This document shows, in pieces, positions 18,317-26,990 of a stretch of DNA of 64,000 nucleotides. This stretch comes from Alphaproteobacteria bacterium (GTDB lineage Bacteria > Pseudomonadota > Alphaproteobacteria > Micavibrionales > Micavibrionaceae), in the NCBI GenBank assembly GCA_024275825.1, contig JAJRYK010000045.1, forward strand, positions 1 to 64,000. The letters are read 5' to 3'. Made by a program: the position numbers and the translations under genes. Each line of letters starts with the position of its first letter. Position 1 is the stretch's first letter. The notes beneath the pieces are model-generated. The model saw only the letters and a list, made by a program, of their open reading frames with translations, searched no databases and had not been told where the DNA came from.

Positions 18317-18598
18317 TTATCCCTCCTTATAATGAATGAAGAGGAACGACAGCAAAAAGACGCGAATGGCAGAGGACAGGTTCGCACCGTCTTTTTTCCG
18401 GCTGTTGATGAAATTGCACAGCTCATGCACTGTGCAGTCCTGCTGATCAGCAACATCATGAAGAATTTCCCAGATAATGGGCTCTAATGTAATGCTGGTT
18501 CTGTTGTCTCCAATCACCACATTATATTTTTTCATCGAATTAAGCTTAACGCTCAGTGATGCTTCAACGGTCTGGAGATGTTTCATAAAGTCTTGCAT
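18317..18598 (-). CDS. Ribbon-helix-helix domain protein
   Basis: 93 residues; the core YNVVIGDNRTSITLEPIIWE then LHDVADQQ and NLSSAIRVFLL fits the RHH_4 type of small ribbon-helix-helix proteins common in alphaproteobacteria. The DNA-contacting strand would be NRTSITLE. The real start may be the Met at residue 22 (MKKYNVV), which fits family length. First gene of a two-gene unit with the response regulator; a 14-bp perfect palindrome lies about 80 bases upstream and could be its operator. Confidence 0.75.
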   Translation of the reverse strand: MQDFMKHLQTVEASLSVKLNSMKKYNVVIGDNRTSITLEPIIWEILHDVADQQDCTVHELCNFINSRKKDGANLSSAIRVFLLSFLFIHYKEG

Positions 18599-18676
18599 GC
18601 GATGCTTCTTCCCCCAAAGATGACGATCTTGCGTTTTATATTGTTACCCTAGAATACACGAGAAATTCAAATAGTA

Positions 18677-18690
18677 CATATCATGATATG
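18677..18690. promoter_or_regulatory. Perfect 14-bp palindrome between RHH gene and typA
   Basis: CATATCATGATATG reads the same on both strands, in an AT-rich intergenic stretch of 276 bases between divergent genes. Candidate operator for the RHH protein or another dimeric regulator. Confidence 0.35.
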
Positions 18691-18791
18691 CTAATGTATG
18701 TTGTTTTTATATCATAATATAAAATACATGATGCTGCCTTGCCTATTTAGCGGGGGGCAGGTGTGGCGATTTTTCTTTCCTTTTTTGCTAT

Positions 18792-18805
18792 AGTCCTATA
18801 GGACT
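18792..18805. promoter_or_regulatory. Perfect 14-bp palindrome upstream of typA
   Basis: AGTCCTATAGGACT is a perfect palindrome about 70 bases before the typA start, in the expected promoter region. Possible operator or cruciform; no regulator identified. Confidence 0.35.
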
Positions 18806-18813
18806 GCACGTTG

Positions 18814-18841
18814 ATTTAATGGCTGGGATTTAATGGCTGGG
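18814..18841 (+). repeat. 14-bp tandem duplication in typA leader
   Basis: ATTTAATGGCTGGG occurs twice in direct succession, followed by the first five bases again, ending about 33 bases before the typA ATG. Likely replication slippage; it may alter the leader or spacing. Confidence 0.8.
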
Positions 18842-18874
18842 ATTTAAACGGCTTAGAAAGCGAAGAACGGAAAA

Positions 18875-20692
18875 ATGGTACAGGAACTTAGAAATATTGC
18901 GATTATTGCGCACGTTGATCACGGTAAAACAACGCTGATTGACAGCCTTATGAAACAAAGCGGCATGTTCCGTGAGAATCAAGCGGTTGATGAGTGCGTG
19001 ATGGATTCCGGGGATCTGGAGAAAGAGCGCGGGATTACGATTTTGGCCAAGCCAACCTCTATTCAGTGGGGCGAAACCCGTATCAATATCATCGACACGC
19101 CGGGTCACGCTGATTTTGGCGGGGAGGTGGAGCGCGTTTTGCACATGGCGGATGGCGTTATCCTGCTGACTGATGCGGCCGAAGGGCCAATGCCGCAGAC
19201 TAAATTCGTTCTGGGTAAGGCGCTGAAACAAGGCCTTAAACCTATCGTGATCATCAATAAAATTGATCGCCATGATGGCCGCCCGGAAGAGGTGGTGGAT
19301 GAGGTGTTTGATCTGTTCGTGGCGCTGGACGCCAATGATGCACAGCTTGATTTTCCAATTCTGTATGCCTCTGGCCGTGATGGCTGGTGCGTGAAGGAAT
19401 TGGAGGATGAGCGTAAGGATCTCTCGCCTTTGCTTGATCTGGTGCTGGACCATGTGCCCGCGCCAAGTGGTGATAAAGACGCGCCGTTTGCGATGTTGGC
19501 GACCTTGCTTGATGCTGATCCGTTTCTTGGGCGCTGTTTGACTGGGTGTGTGATCCAGGGCAGCGCGAAGGTGAATGACACCGTGAAGGCCATGGATCTA
19601 GACGGTAATACGATTGAGACAGGCCGCATGACCAAATTACTGACCTTTGATGGGACAGAGCGCGTTCCGGTGACGCAGGTCAATGTTGGCGACATTATCT
19701 GTATTGCGGGTTTGAGCAAGGCCTCTGTGGCTGATACCATCGGCGCGCCTGCGCTGACGCAGCCCATTACCTCTACACCAATTGATCCGCCGACCATGGC
19801 GGTGATGATCTCGGTGAATGACAGCCCCTTTGCCGGGCAGGATGGGAAGAAAGTAACCTCCACCGCTATCCGTGAGAGATTATTGTCCGAGGCGGAGGTC
19901 AATGTCGCCATTACGTTTGAAGAAAGTGACGGCAGGGACGCTTTTGAAATTGGTGGCCGCGGAGAGCTACAGCTTGGTGTTTTGATCGAAACCATGCGCC
20001 GCGAAGGGTTCGAGATGACCGTATCCCGCCCGCGTGTGCTGTTCCACGAAGAAAATGGGCAACGCACTGAACCGATCGAAGAAGTTACCATTGATGTGGA
20101 TGAGGAATATAGCTCCACTGTGGTGGATAAAATGAACCGCCGCAAGGCCGAGATGCTTGATATGCGCTCTTCCGGTGCGGGTAAGACCCGTTTGACGTTC
20201 CTCGCGCCATCGCGCGGCCTTATTGGGTATCAAAGCCAATTCATGACCGATACGCGCGGCACGGGTGTGTTTAACCGCGTCTATCATTCCTATGCGCCGT
20301 ACAAGGGTGACATTCCGCAGCGCCGTAATGGCGCGCTGATCTCTAATGATCAGGGGCAGGCCGTGGCCTATGCGATTTTCAATTTGCAAGATCGCGGCGT
20401 GATGTTTGTCGCGCACCAGGATCCGGTTTATGAGGGCATGATTGTTGGCGAGCATAGCCGTGAGAATGATCTGGAGATCAATGTGCTCAAGGGTAAAAAG
20501 CTTTCAAACGTACGGGCATCAGGAACAGATGATGCATCGACTCCCACCGCGCCGCTCGTGATGAGCCTTGAGCAGATGATGGCCTATATCAATGAGGATG
20601 AATTGCTCGAAGTCACACCAAACTCTCTACGCTTGCGTAAACGCTATCTTTGTCCGCATGACCGGAAAAAAGCAGGCCGCGCGGCTGGGTGA
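18875..20692 (+). CDS. typA: Ribosome-associated GTPase TypA/BipA
   Basis: 605 residues, normal for the family. Translation-factor GTPase related to EF-G and LepA that binds 70S ribosomes and supports 50S assembly and growth under stress or cold. G1 AHVDHGKTT at residues 12-20, G2/switch around KERGITI, G3 [11 protein letters not shown]4 NKIDR, then domain II, an EF-G-III/V pair, and the TypA-specific C-terminal domain ([14 protein letters not shown]...). Stand-alone gene with a tandem duplication and a palindrome in its leader. Confidence 0.97.
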   Translation: MVQELRNIAIIAHVDHGKTTLIDSLMKQSGMFRENQAVDECVMDSGDLEKERGITILAKPTSIQWGETRINIIDTPGHADFGGEVERVLHMADGVILLTDAAEGPMPQTKFVLGKALKQGLKPIVIINKIDRHDGRPEEVVDEVFDLFVALDANDAQLDFPILYASGRDGWCVKELEDERKDLSPLLDLVLDHVPAPSGDKDAPFAMLATLLDADPFLGRCLTGCVIQGSAKVNDTVKAMDLDGNTIETGRMTKLLTFDGTERVPVTQVNVGDIICIAGLSKASVADTIGAPALTQPITSTPIDPPTMAVMISVNDSPFAGQDGKKVTSTAIRERLLSEAEVNVAITFEESDGRDAFEIGGRGELQLGVLIETMRREGFEMTVSRPRVLFHEENGQRTEPIEEVTIDVDEEYSSTVVDKMNRRKAEMLDMRSSGAGKTRLTFLAPSRGLIGYQSQFMTDTRGTGVFNRVYHSYAPYKGDIPQRRNGALISNDQGQAVAYAIFNLQDRGVMFVAHQDPVYEGMIVGEHSRENDLEINVLKGKKLSNVRASGTDDASTPTAPLVMSLEQMMAYINEDELLEVTPNSLRLRKRYLCPHDRKKAGRAAG

Positions 20693-20715
20693 TTTTATAT
20701 TTCATTCCTCTTTTC

Positions 20716-20843
20716 GTCATACCCGCGGCGCAGCGAAGCTGCGCTAAAACGGCGGGTATCCAGAATAAAGAGTGCAGCTTTGCTGCACACATCATAGACT
20801 CCCGCTGTTTTAGCCCTGCTATGCAGGGCCGCAGGGGTGACGG
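20716..20843 (+). repeat. Mosaic three-hairpin intergenic repeat, copy 1
   Basis: Begins GTCATACCCGCGG and ends GGGGTGACGG, with internal perfect hairpins GTGCAGC-TTT-GCTGCAC (20772-20788) and CCCTGC-TAT-GCAGGG (20814-20828) plus a first hairpin around GCAGCGAAGCTGC. The same architecture recurs at 59511-59638 with paired changes in the stems, so it is a dispersed structured repeat. Confidence 0.75.
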
Positions 20844-20879
20844 AGAGAGAAGAGAGAAATAATAAATAAAGTTTGACAG

Positions 20880-21128
20880 AATCTGAAAACTCTGTCATTA
20901 ATCCGCCTGCGTTTGTAAAAACGCTTCTCTATAAGAGACGAGCTTACAGAAAAATATCCGTAATTTTTAAGGATATGAGAATGCTTAAACCCTCTCCTTT
21001 TTTCCGCAAAGTTCAGATTTATAGTTAGGGCCGCACGAAAACGGACCCAACCCTGCGCAAAATAAGCCTAATGATGGGCCGCGCGGGACTACTGCTTTGT
21101 TGGAAACACTTATACGAAAGATAATATA
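20880..21128 (+). promoter_or_regulatory. Long, possibly structured leader before helicase gene
   Basis: About 250 bases without a gene precede the DEAD-box-type helicase. They contain complementary segments such as GGGCCG (near 21029) with CGGACCC, and CCCTGCGC with GCGCGGG further on. Long leaders occur on cold-regulated helicase genes; whether this one is regulatory is inference only. Confidence 0.3.
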
Positions 21129-22769
21129 ATGAAAAATTTTGAAGGCTTCGGCCTATCCCCTGCGCTGAACCACTCTTTAGCGAAAATGAGCTACACAGCC
21201 CCAACCCCTATCCAAGCCAAGGCGATCCCTCTGGCGATGCAGGGGCGCGATATTCTCGGCTCTGCGCAAACCGGAACCGGTAAAACGGCGGCCTTTAGCA
21301 TCCCGATGGTTGAGGCATTATTGCGCTCGCCGCAAGGCAATGCGCTGATCCTGACCCCCACGCGCGAACTGGCCAAGCAGGTTTTGGATGTTGTGCATCA
21401 ATTGCTGGGCTTCAAAAGCCCGATCAAAACCGCCTTTATCATTGGTGGGGAACCCATTGGGAAACAGTTTAACCAGCTTCGCCAAAATCCGCGCATTATC
21501 GTCGGCACGCCGGGCCGGGTGAATGACCATCTGGAGCGCGGCACGATTATGCTAAACGAGACAAATTTTCTGGTTTTGGATGAAACGGACCGGATGCTGG
21601 ATATGGGCTTTGGCGTGCAGCTTGATAAAATCGTCAAGTTTTTACCGGCGCGTCGCCAGACATTAATGTTCTCCGCCACCATGCCGGATGAGATCACAAA
21701 GCTTTCATCCAAATATCTAAACAATCCGGAGCGTATCTCAATGGGCGCAACGAATGTTGTGGCGACTAACATTACGCAGGAGGTCATTCGTATTAATCAG
21801 GAAGATAAATATAAAGAGCTGCAAACGCAGCTTCATGAGCGTAATGGCTCGATCATTATCTTTGCGAAAACGAAGCGCAGTTGTGACAAGTTGGCCAGGA
21901 ATCTTGGGCGCGATGGCTTCGAAGCCGATGCGCTGCATGGTGATTTGCGTCAGAGTAAACGAACATCTGTGCTGAATAGATATCGTATGAAAAAATTCCG
22001 CATTCTTGTGGCCACTGATGTGGCGGCGCGCGGTCTTGATGTGCCGCATATCGAGCACGTGATTAACTATGACCTGCCGCAGGTGGCAGAGGATTATATC
22101 CACCGCATGGGCCGCACAGCGCGCGCCGGTGCGACGGGGCAGGCGTTAAGCTTTGTCTCTCCGCAGGACGGCCGTAAATGGCATGCGATTGAGTGCTTGC
22201 TTGATCCGTCCAAGGCGGCGGCCTCTGGCGGGCATGGCGGCGGTGATCGCAACCGTAAAGGCGGTCGCGGCGGGTATAAAGGCAAGGGCGGCGGCGCTGG
22301 TAACCGCTATGACAGATCATCATCTGGTCCTAAGAAATACGGCAACAAGCCAAGACGCAGCGGTGCTGGTAAGCCCGGTGAGAAAACCTATGCCAAGCCA
22401 GGCGAAAGAACCTTTAGCAAACCAGGTGAACGTTCAGGCGAGAAGCGCAGCGCAAATCAATCACCGTCAGGAAAGCCTTATGCTGGCAAAACAGCCCACG
22501 GTAAGCCCAGTGGGAAGCCAAGCGGCAAACCATACGCTGGTAAGTCATCAGGCAAGCCGTATGCCGGTAAGTCTGGTGGAAAACCTTATCAGGGGAAAAG
22601 CTCTGATCGTCCAGCCCGTAGCGGTGAAGGCGGTGGGCAGCCAGCCAAGCGTAAAGGCGCGAATAATGGCGGACGCCCCGGTGGTCACTTCAAAGGCAAG
22701 CCTGCGAAAAGCCATCACAGAGGTCAAGGCCCAAAGGGTAACGGGCACAGCCCGCGCAGAGCAGCATAA
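21129..22769 (+). CDS. DEAD-box-family RNA helicase with Lys/Gly-rich tail
   Basis: 546 residues; ATP-dependent RNA helicase probably acting in ribosome assembly or RNA turnover. Q motif (FGLSPAL...PTPIQ), motif I AQTGTGKT, Ia PTRELAKQ, III SAT, V/VI TDVAARGLD and HRMGRTARAG are intact. Motif II reads DETD instead of DEAD. From about residue 370 the tail is low-complexity and basic, with repeated GKPYAGK/GKPSGK units, a likely RNA-binding extension. Closest to the RhlE group by layout. A strong terminator follows at 22802-22836. Confidence 0.92.
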   Translation: MKNFEGFGLSPALNHSLAKMSYTAPTPIQAKAIPLAMQGRDILGSAQTGTGKTAAFSIPMVEALLRSPQGNALILTPTRELAKQVLDVVHQLLGFKSPIKTAFIIGGEPIGKQFNQLRQNPRIIVGTPGRVNDHLERGTIMLNETNFLVLDETDRMLDMGFGVQLDKIVKFLPARRQTLMFSATMPDEITKLSSKYLNNPERISMGATNVVATNITQEVIRINQEDKYKELQTQLHERNGSIIIFAKTKRSCDKLARNLGRDGFEADALHGDLRQSKRTSVLNRYRMKKFRILVATDVAARGLDVPHIEHVINYDLPQVAEDYIHRMGRTARAGATGQALSFVSPQDGRKWHAIECLLDPSKAAASGGHGGGDRNRKGGRGGYKGKGGGAGNRYDRSSSGPKKYGNKPRRSGAGKPGEKTYAKPGERTFSKPGERSGEKRSANQSPSGKPYAGKTAHGKPSGKPSGKPYAGKSSGKPYAGKSGGKPYQGKSSDRPARSGEGGGQPAKRKGANNGGRPGGHFKGKPAKSHHRGQGPKGNGHSPRRAA

Positions 22770-22801
22770 AGCTAAGCCTCGATTTTTAATTTAAGATCAT
22801 T

Positions 22802-22836
22802 ATACTCATCAGCTACATGCTGGTGAGTATTTTTTT
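22802..22836 (+). terminator. Rho-independent terminator after helicase gene
   Basis: ATACTCATCAG pairs with CTGGTGAGTAT (11 bp, one wobble) around a seven-base loop, followed by seven T. Good intrinsic terminator. Confidence 0.9.
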
Positions 22837-22891
22837 GACTGTATAAAAGCTTTGACCATAGATAAACAACAAAGCACAGGGGGGCGCTTAA

Positions 22892-24196
22892 ATGATGAAA
22901 AATCAATTCACGTTATTGCGCCAGCGGCGCTTCGCTCCGTTTTTTGCGACCCAGTTTCTCGGCGCCTTTAACGATAATTTTTTCAAAACCATGGTCAGCG
23001 TCCTGATCGCCTATGGCGCGCTGGATATTGGCGGGCATGATCCCGGCATGCTGGTCGCGCTGGCGGCGGGGCTGTTTGTTGTCCCTTTTGTCCTTTGCAC
23101 GCCACTTGCTGGTGATATGGCGGATAAGTACGATAAGAGCCTGATCATGCGCGCGTTAAAAGTTACAGAGCTCGTGATCGTCGCGGTTGGCTTTGCCGCA
23201 TTATTCCTTCAGTCCATTCCACTTTTGATGATCACGGTTTTAGCGCTGGGCGCGCAATCGGCGTTTTTCAGCCCGGCGAAATTCTCTATCATTCCGCAAC
23301 ACCTTAAACCTGACGAGCTGATTGGCGGCAATGCGCTGGTGAATACCGGCACCTATCTGGCGATTTTGTTCGGTACGATTTTGGGCAGCGTTCTGGTGTT
23401 GAGCGCACATGGGGCCTTGATCTCTGGGGCTGTGTTCTTTGTTATTGCGGTACTTGGCCTTTTGAGCAGCCTCATGATCCCGCCCGCACCCGCGCCGTCG
23501 CCGACATTAAAGCTCAATTACAACACCCCGCGCGAGGCCTGGCGAATCTTGCGCTATGCCTATGGCCATCCGGGACAGATTTTCAGCGCGATGCTCGCCG
23601 TATCATGGTTTTTCTTCGTGGGCGCGCTGTATCTCAGCCAGTTCCCAAATTTTACAAAACAGATTTTGGGCGTGGATCATATCGTTCTCACTTTTTTTAT
23701 GGCCGTGTTTTCCATTGGTATCGCGCTTGGCGGCTTGCTGAACAACCGGTTGCTGAAATCAGAGGTCAGCGCAAAATTCGTGCCGTTCGCCGCGCTCATG
23801 ATGGGCGTCTTTTCCTTTGATCTCTATTTCGCCAGCCAGCCTTATGCCGATGTGCCGCCTGCGTTTCGCGGGCGCGACCTCATGGGGCTGGCGGCCTTCC
23901 TCTCGCATCTATCAGGCTGGCGCATTGTCGTTGATTTATTGTTCATTGCTGTGGCGGGCGGCCTTTACGCCGTGCCGCTCAAGGCGATTATTCAGCACCG
24001 TACGCCCCCCGATCACTGCGCGCGCGTGATGGCGGGCTCCGCGCTCATGGACGCATTATTTGTGCTGGCCTCTGCTGCGCTTGCTATTGCAGCGTTCGCG
24101 CTAGGCTACGCGGTGACGGAGCTTTTTGTGCTGGTGGGGGCGGTGAGCATCATATTCGCGCTCTATACATTCAGGCGCGTGGCCCGCTCGTGGTAG
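22892..24196 (+). CDS. MFS transporter, lysophospholipid transporter LplT-like
   Basis: 434 residues, about 12 membrane helices. The N-terminus RRFAPFFATQFLGAFNDNFFK and LVNTGTYLAILFGTILGS are characteristic of the LplT branch, which flips lysophospholipids inward for re-acylation and is often fused or adjacent to the acyltransferase Aas. No acyltransferase lies next to it here. Its last two codons (TGG TAG) lie in the 3' end of the host tRNA-Met half, so the gene runs convergently into the integration site; the coding sequence is not interrupted. Confidence 0.88.
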   Translation: MMKNQFTLLRQRRFAPFFATQFLGAFNDNFFKTMVSVLIAYGALDIGGHDPGMLVALAAGLFVVPFVLCTPLAGDMADKYDKSLIMRALKVTELVIVAVGFAALFLQSIPLLMITVLALGAQSAFFSPAKFSIIPQHLKPDELIGGNALVNTGTYLAILFGTILGSVLVLSAHGALISGAVFFVIAVLGLLSSLMIPPAPAPSPTLKLNYNTPREAWRILRYAYGHPGQIFSAMLAVSWFFFVGALYLSQFPNFTKQILGVDHIVLTFFMAVFSIGIALGGLLNNRLLKSEVSAKFVPFAALMMGVFSFDLYFASQPYADVPPAFRGRDLMGLAAFLSHLSGWRIVVDLLFIAVAGGLYAVPLKAIIQHRTPPDHCARVMAGSALMDALFVLASAALAIAAFALGYAVTELFVLVGAVSIIFALYTFRRVARSW

Positions 24197-24236
24197 CGGA
24201 GGGCAGAATTGAACTGCCGACCTTCGGATTATGATT
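24191..24236 (-). pseudogene. 3' half of split host tRNA-Met (left attachment site)
   Basis: Read on the minus strand this is tRNA nucleotides 31-76, from the anticodon loop to the encoded CCA, matching the complete tRNA-Met at 35409-35484 except at position 42 (G here, A there). Similarity ends abruptly at nucleotide 30, where island sequence starts. The matching 5' half is at 35610-35650; the two overlap in the 11-bp core GGATTATGATT. It marks the left end of the integrated element. Confidence 0.9.
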
Positions 24237-24532
24237 TTTTCTGAAACGCTATGCAAGCTCTTAGAATGCGTTTGATTCTGTTATCCCTATTGCTTGGTGG
24301 TAGCGTGTTTTAGGCTCTGGACTCGTGATAATCTGCATTAATCTATGAGAATTAATTAACCGCCGCTGTTACCCCACAGCGCACCCCGGAGAAATTTAAC
24401 CTAATAGTATGATAACCCAATGATTTTCATGAATAATTGCATAAATATTCACAAAATATTAAAACAAAAAGCATATACTTGGTGGTTTGAGGGTGGGATT
24501 GTGAGCAATCGCAAAATAATAGAGGATATAGG
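24197..24532. other. Non-coding left end of the element
   Basis: 336 bases with no gene. It holds the host tRNA half at its left edge, a GTTACCCC motif (24368-24375) that also occurs twice near the right end and may be an integrase arm site, and AATCTATGAGAATTAAT (24340-24356), repeated with one change at 31762-31778. The promoter of the HD-hydrolase gene must lie here. Confidence 0.5.
24368..24375 (+). other. Putative integrase arm-type site, left end
   Basis: GTTACCCC, found again at 35513-35520 and 35524-35531 near the other end of the element. Repeated short motifs flanking the core are the usual layout of tyrosine-integrase arm sites; binding is not demonstrated. Confidence 0.4.
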
Positions 24533-25381
24533 GTGCAACAAAATATTGTCAGTGATGTGTTTGGAGGGGCTGTGGAGCCAACTGTTTCGTATACGATAGG
24601 TTTAATCAAGCAATTGCATGAAGGGCAAACAGACCAATCTGGAAACCCTTACGCCACTCATCCACAACGAGTTGCTGATAATGTCAGAAGAATTTTCCCA
24701 GAGGCCAGTGATGATATAATTATGGCGGCTCTGTTGCATGATACAATTGAGGACTGCGACATTGATGAAGAATATTTAAGACAAAAAGGCTATTCAGAAA
24801 ATTGTATTGCGATGGTATCTTTGGTTACAAAGCCTTCAAATGACCAGCGTAGCTATGATGACGTTATTGATGATTTAGTGGCCTCTGACAATCACGGCGC
24901 AATGATCATAAAAATTGCAGATAACATGGATAACCTTCATCCTGAGCGTATTCGTGAACTCACAGCCCTTGACTCTGCAAAAGCTGCACGTCTGGCTAAG
25001 CGTTATCATGGCTCTATAGAGAAGTTGTCAGTAGCCGCAGGTTTAGACAAAGGGCGCATAATGAGTATAATTGAAGGTGCTCCATCATTAAATCAAAGGA
25101 ATACAAAAATGGAAACAAAAGAGGCAGAATACAAATATTATTTATTGGGATATACGGTGCCTGTTCGCACCACCCTTGGCCCAAGCGGTATTGCAGAAAT
25201 TGATGCCTTTTATCCTGATAAAAATACAGGAAAACTGGAACGGAATATTGAGCTTGTGAGCCGTATTTTGGATTCTGATGAGGTTGAGGAAATAACAAAG
25301 GAAGACTTTGAGGGGCGGTGCGCTCAAATATTTGCAGAAAAAAAAAGTGATTTAGAGCCGCCACCAGAACCGAGCGGCTAA
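24533..25381 (+). CDS. HD-domain small-alarmone-hydrolase-like protein (candidate antitoxin)
   Basis: 282 residues from a GTG preceded by AGAGG at seven bases. The N-terminal 180 residues match the RelA/SpoT-type HD hydrolase fold (MESH1-like): YATHPQRV, AALLHDTIEDCD and IKIADNMDNL supply the metal- and substrate-binding His, His-Asp...Glu-Asp and Asp...Asn residues, all present. The C-terminal 90 residues are unrecognised. It is followed 40 bases on by a RelA/SpoT-synthetase-like gene. In known toxSAS pairs such a hydrolase removes the toxic product of the synthetase, so the antitoxin role here is inferred from order and motifs. Confidence 0.8.
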   Translation: MQQNIVSDVFGGAVEPTVSYTIGLIKQLHEGQTDQSGNPYATHPQRVADNVRRIFPEASDDIIMAALLHDTIEDCDIDEEYLRQKGYSENCIAMVSLVTKPSNDQRSYDDVIDDLVASDNHGAMIIKIADNMDNLHPERIRELTALDSAKAARLAKRYHGSIEKLSVAAGLDKGRIMSIIEGAPSLNQRNTKMETKEAEYKYYLLGYTVPVRTTLGPSGIAEIDAFYPDKNTGKLERNIELVSRILDSDEVEEITKEDFEGRCAQIFAEKKSDLEPPPEPSG

Positions 25382-25421
25382 TAAAAAGTAGCCTTATGGC
25401 TAAAAAATAGAGGTGTGTAAT

Positions 25422-26882
25422 ATGAGCGACGGTATAAAAAAGCCGCAGCCTAATTTATCTTTTGATGACTTGCACAAGCAAGCAGTTGCCTCTGTGCCTG
25501 TTTTGGAAAGTTCCGCGCAAAATCTTCTTGACCGTTTAAAATCTCAAAACCCAGAACTTTTTAAAGATGTCGTTTTTGAAATGGGGCCGGTTAAGGAGCA
25601 TGGCCGTGCTTTGTCCAAGGTTAATACGGATTATGGTGGCGACCATCGTCAAATTAAAGACCTTGTGAGGGGGCAGTTTGTTGTTGATACGCCGGAGCAG
25701 GTTGTGGCGCTGAAAAAAGCTATTCTCGAAGAAATGGATATTGATTCCATGAAGGATAAGTTTGCTGAGCCAACCCCTCAGGGATACCGTGATATTAACG
25801 CAAAAATAGAGCTTGAGAATGGCCATATCGCTGAAATTCAAATTCAGCAACGTGACATACTGCAAGTTAAGAATGGTATCGGCCATGATTTGATGGTGGA
25901 AAGGCAAAATATACTCAGAACGGAAAGCGGTGAGCTTAGCCTTGGAGAACGTGAAATTAAGGTTGCAGAAATAGAAGCAAAATCAAAGCATGTATACGGT
26001 GCAGCGGCACATGATGGCAAACTTAATCAACTTGTGAAGCTGGAGCTTAGAAACCAGTTTATTTATAAAGGCAAGCTTGATGCTAATGGTAGTGCTCTTG
26101 GTGCAATAGCCGATAGTTTCGGCAAGCTTGGCAAGAATGGTGGCTTTGTCGTGGGTGCGGCAATTGGAACACTGGCGGGAGCCTTCACATTGGCGGCTGG
26201 CGGCTCAAAAGCCGAGGCCGCAGAAGTCGTTTATGAAAGCGCGGTACCCTTTGGTGAAACACAGATTGATCTTGTAAGGGGCGATACGGGTGCTGCCGCG
26301 CGGTCTGCCACAATAGAAACAACCTCAACTTTAGGCTCGTTAGGCGGCGCGGTCGCAGGGGCCGCAGTGGGAGCCGCTATAGGTTCTGTCGTTCCTGTTA
26401 TCGGCACAGCCATAGGCGGCGTGGTTGGAGGTGTCGCAGGAGCATTAGGCGGGGGCGTTGGGGCCGGATATATCACCGCAAAAGTTTATGATAATTTTGA
26501 AAGCATCAAGGGCAGCGTCATTAACGTCTCGCACGATGCCGTGGACGCATTAAGCAGCGCCGCACGCGAAACAGCCAGCTTCTTTGGTGATGCGTGGGAT
26601 TGGGCCACAGGCAACGATGAACCGCCCATAGATTTAACAGCCGTGTTTAACGGCCTTCCTAATACTGTTACCGATGATATGCCGCCGGAAGTACAGGCAC
26701 TTATTGAAGTTAAAGCAAGCTCGATCCTGTTTGAAAAACAATATGAAGATTTGAAAGAACAAGGCAGCTTATCAGCCGTTGAAGAATATATGAAAGACAA
26801 CCCTATAGAGCCCGAAGCCGCTCAAACCTACGAAGATCGCCCCGCCATACAAACTACCTACGCCGCTGGTATGAAATTATAA
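25422..26882 (+). CDS. RelA/SpoT-synthetase-like protein with glycine-zipper region (candidate toxin)
   Basis: 486 residues from the ATG at 25422, which has AGAGG eight bases upstream. Residues about 20-150 resemble the RelA/SpoT nucleotidyltransferase domain: IKDLVRGQFVVDT, TPQGYRDINAKIEL and NGHIAEIQIQ correspond to the synthetase blocks, the last with the catalytic Glu; the usual His after GYR is Asn. Two hydrophobic Gly/Ala-rich segments follow (GGFVVGAAIGTLAGAF near 245, and a long glycine zipper GAVAGAAVGAAIGSVVPVIG near 305-350), as in membrane-inserting domains. The C-terminus is acidic and unrecognised. Paired with the upstream hydrolase it looks like an alarmone-type toxin or defence effector. 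Confidence 0.7.
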   Translation: MSDGIKKPQPNLSFDDLHKQAVASVPVLESSAQNLLDRLKSQNPELFKDVVFEMGPVKEHGRALSKVNTDYGGDHRQIKDLVRGQFVVDTPEQVVALKKAILEEMDIDSMKDKFAEPTPQGYRDINAKIELENGHIAEIQIQQRDILQVKNGIGHDLMVERQNILRTESGELSLGEREIKVAEIEAKSKHVYGAAAHDGKLNQLVKLELRNQFIYKGKLDANGSALGAIADSFGKLGKNGGFVVGAAIGTLAGAFTLAAGGSKAEAAEVVYESAVPFGETQIDLVRGDTGAAARSATIETTSTLGSLGGAVAGAAVGAAIGSVVPVIGTAIGGVVGGVAGALGGGVGAGYITAKVYDNFESIKGSVINVSHDAVDALSSAARETASFFGDAWDWATGNDEPPIDLTAVFNGLPNTVTDDMPPEVQALIEVKASSILFEKQYEDLKEQGSLSAVEEYMKDNPIEPEAAQTYEDRPAIQTTYAAGMKL

Positions 26883-26990
26883 ATATTCTATCGCAATCTA
26901 TAACAACCTATTAGAACCCCTCACAATGCAACGCTTTGCTCTCCATAAATAGGGTTGAGCAAGATACCTTGTTTATCTTAATTTCTTTGC

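Noticed and set aside
22380..22620. CRISPR-like or other DNA repeat array in the helicase gene
   Set aside because: The periodicity is protein-level (GKP/YAGK units) inside one reading frame, with short, imperfect DNA repeats and no spacers.
24191..24236. Left tRNA fragment as part of a tandem tRNA cluster
   Set aside because: It lacks nucleotides 1-30 and complements exactly the fragment at the other end of the element.
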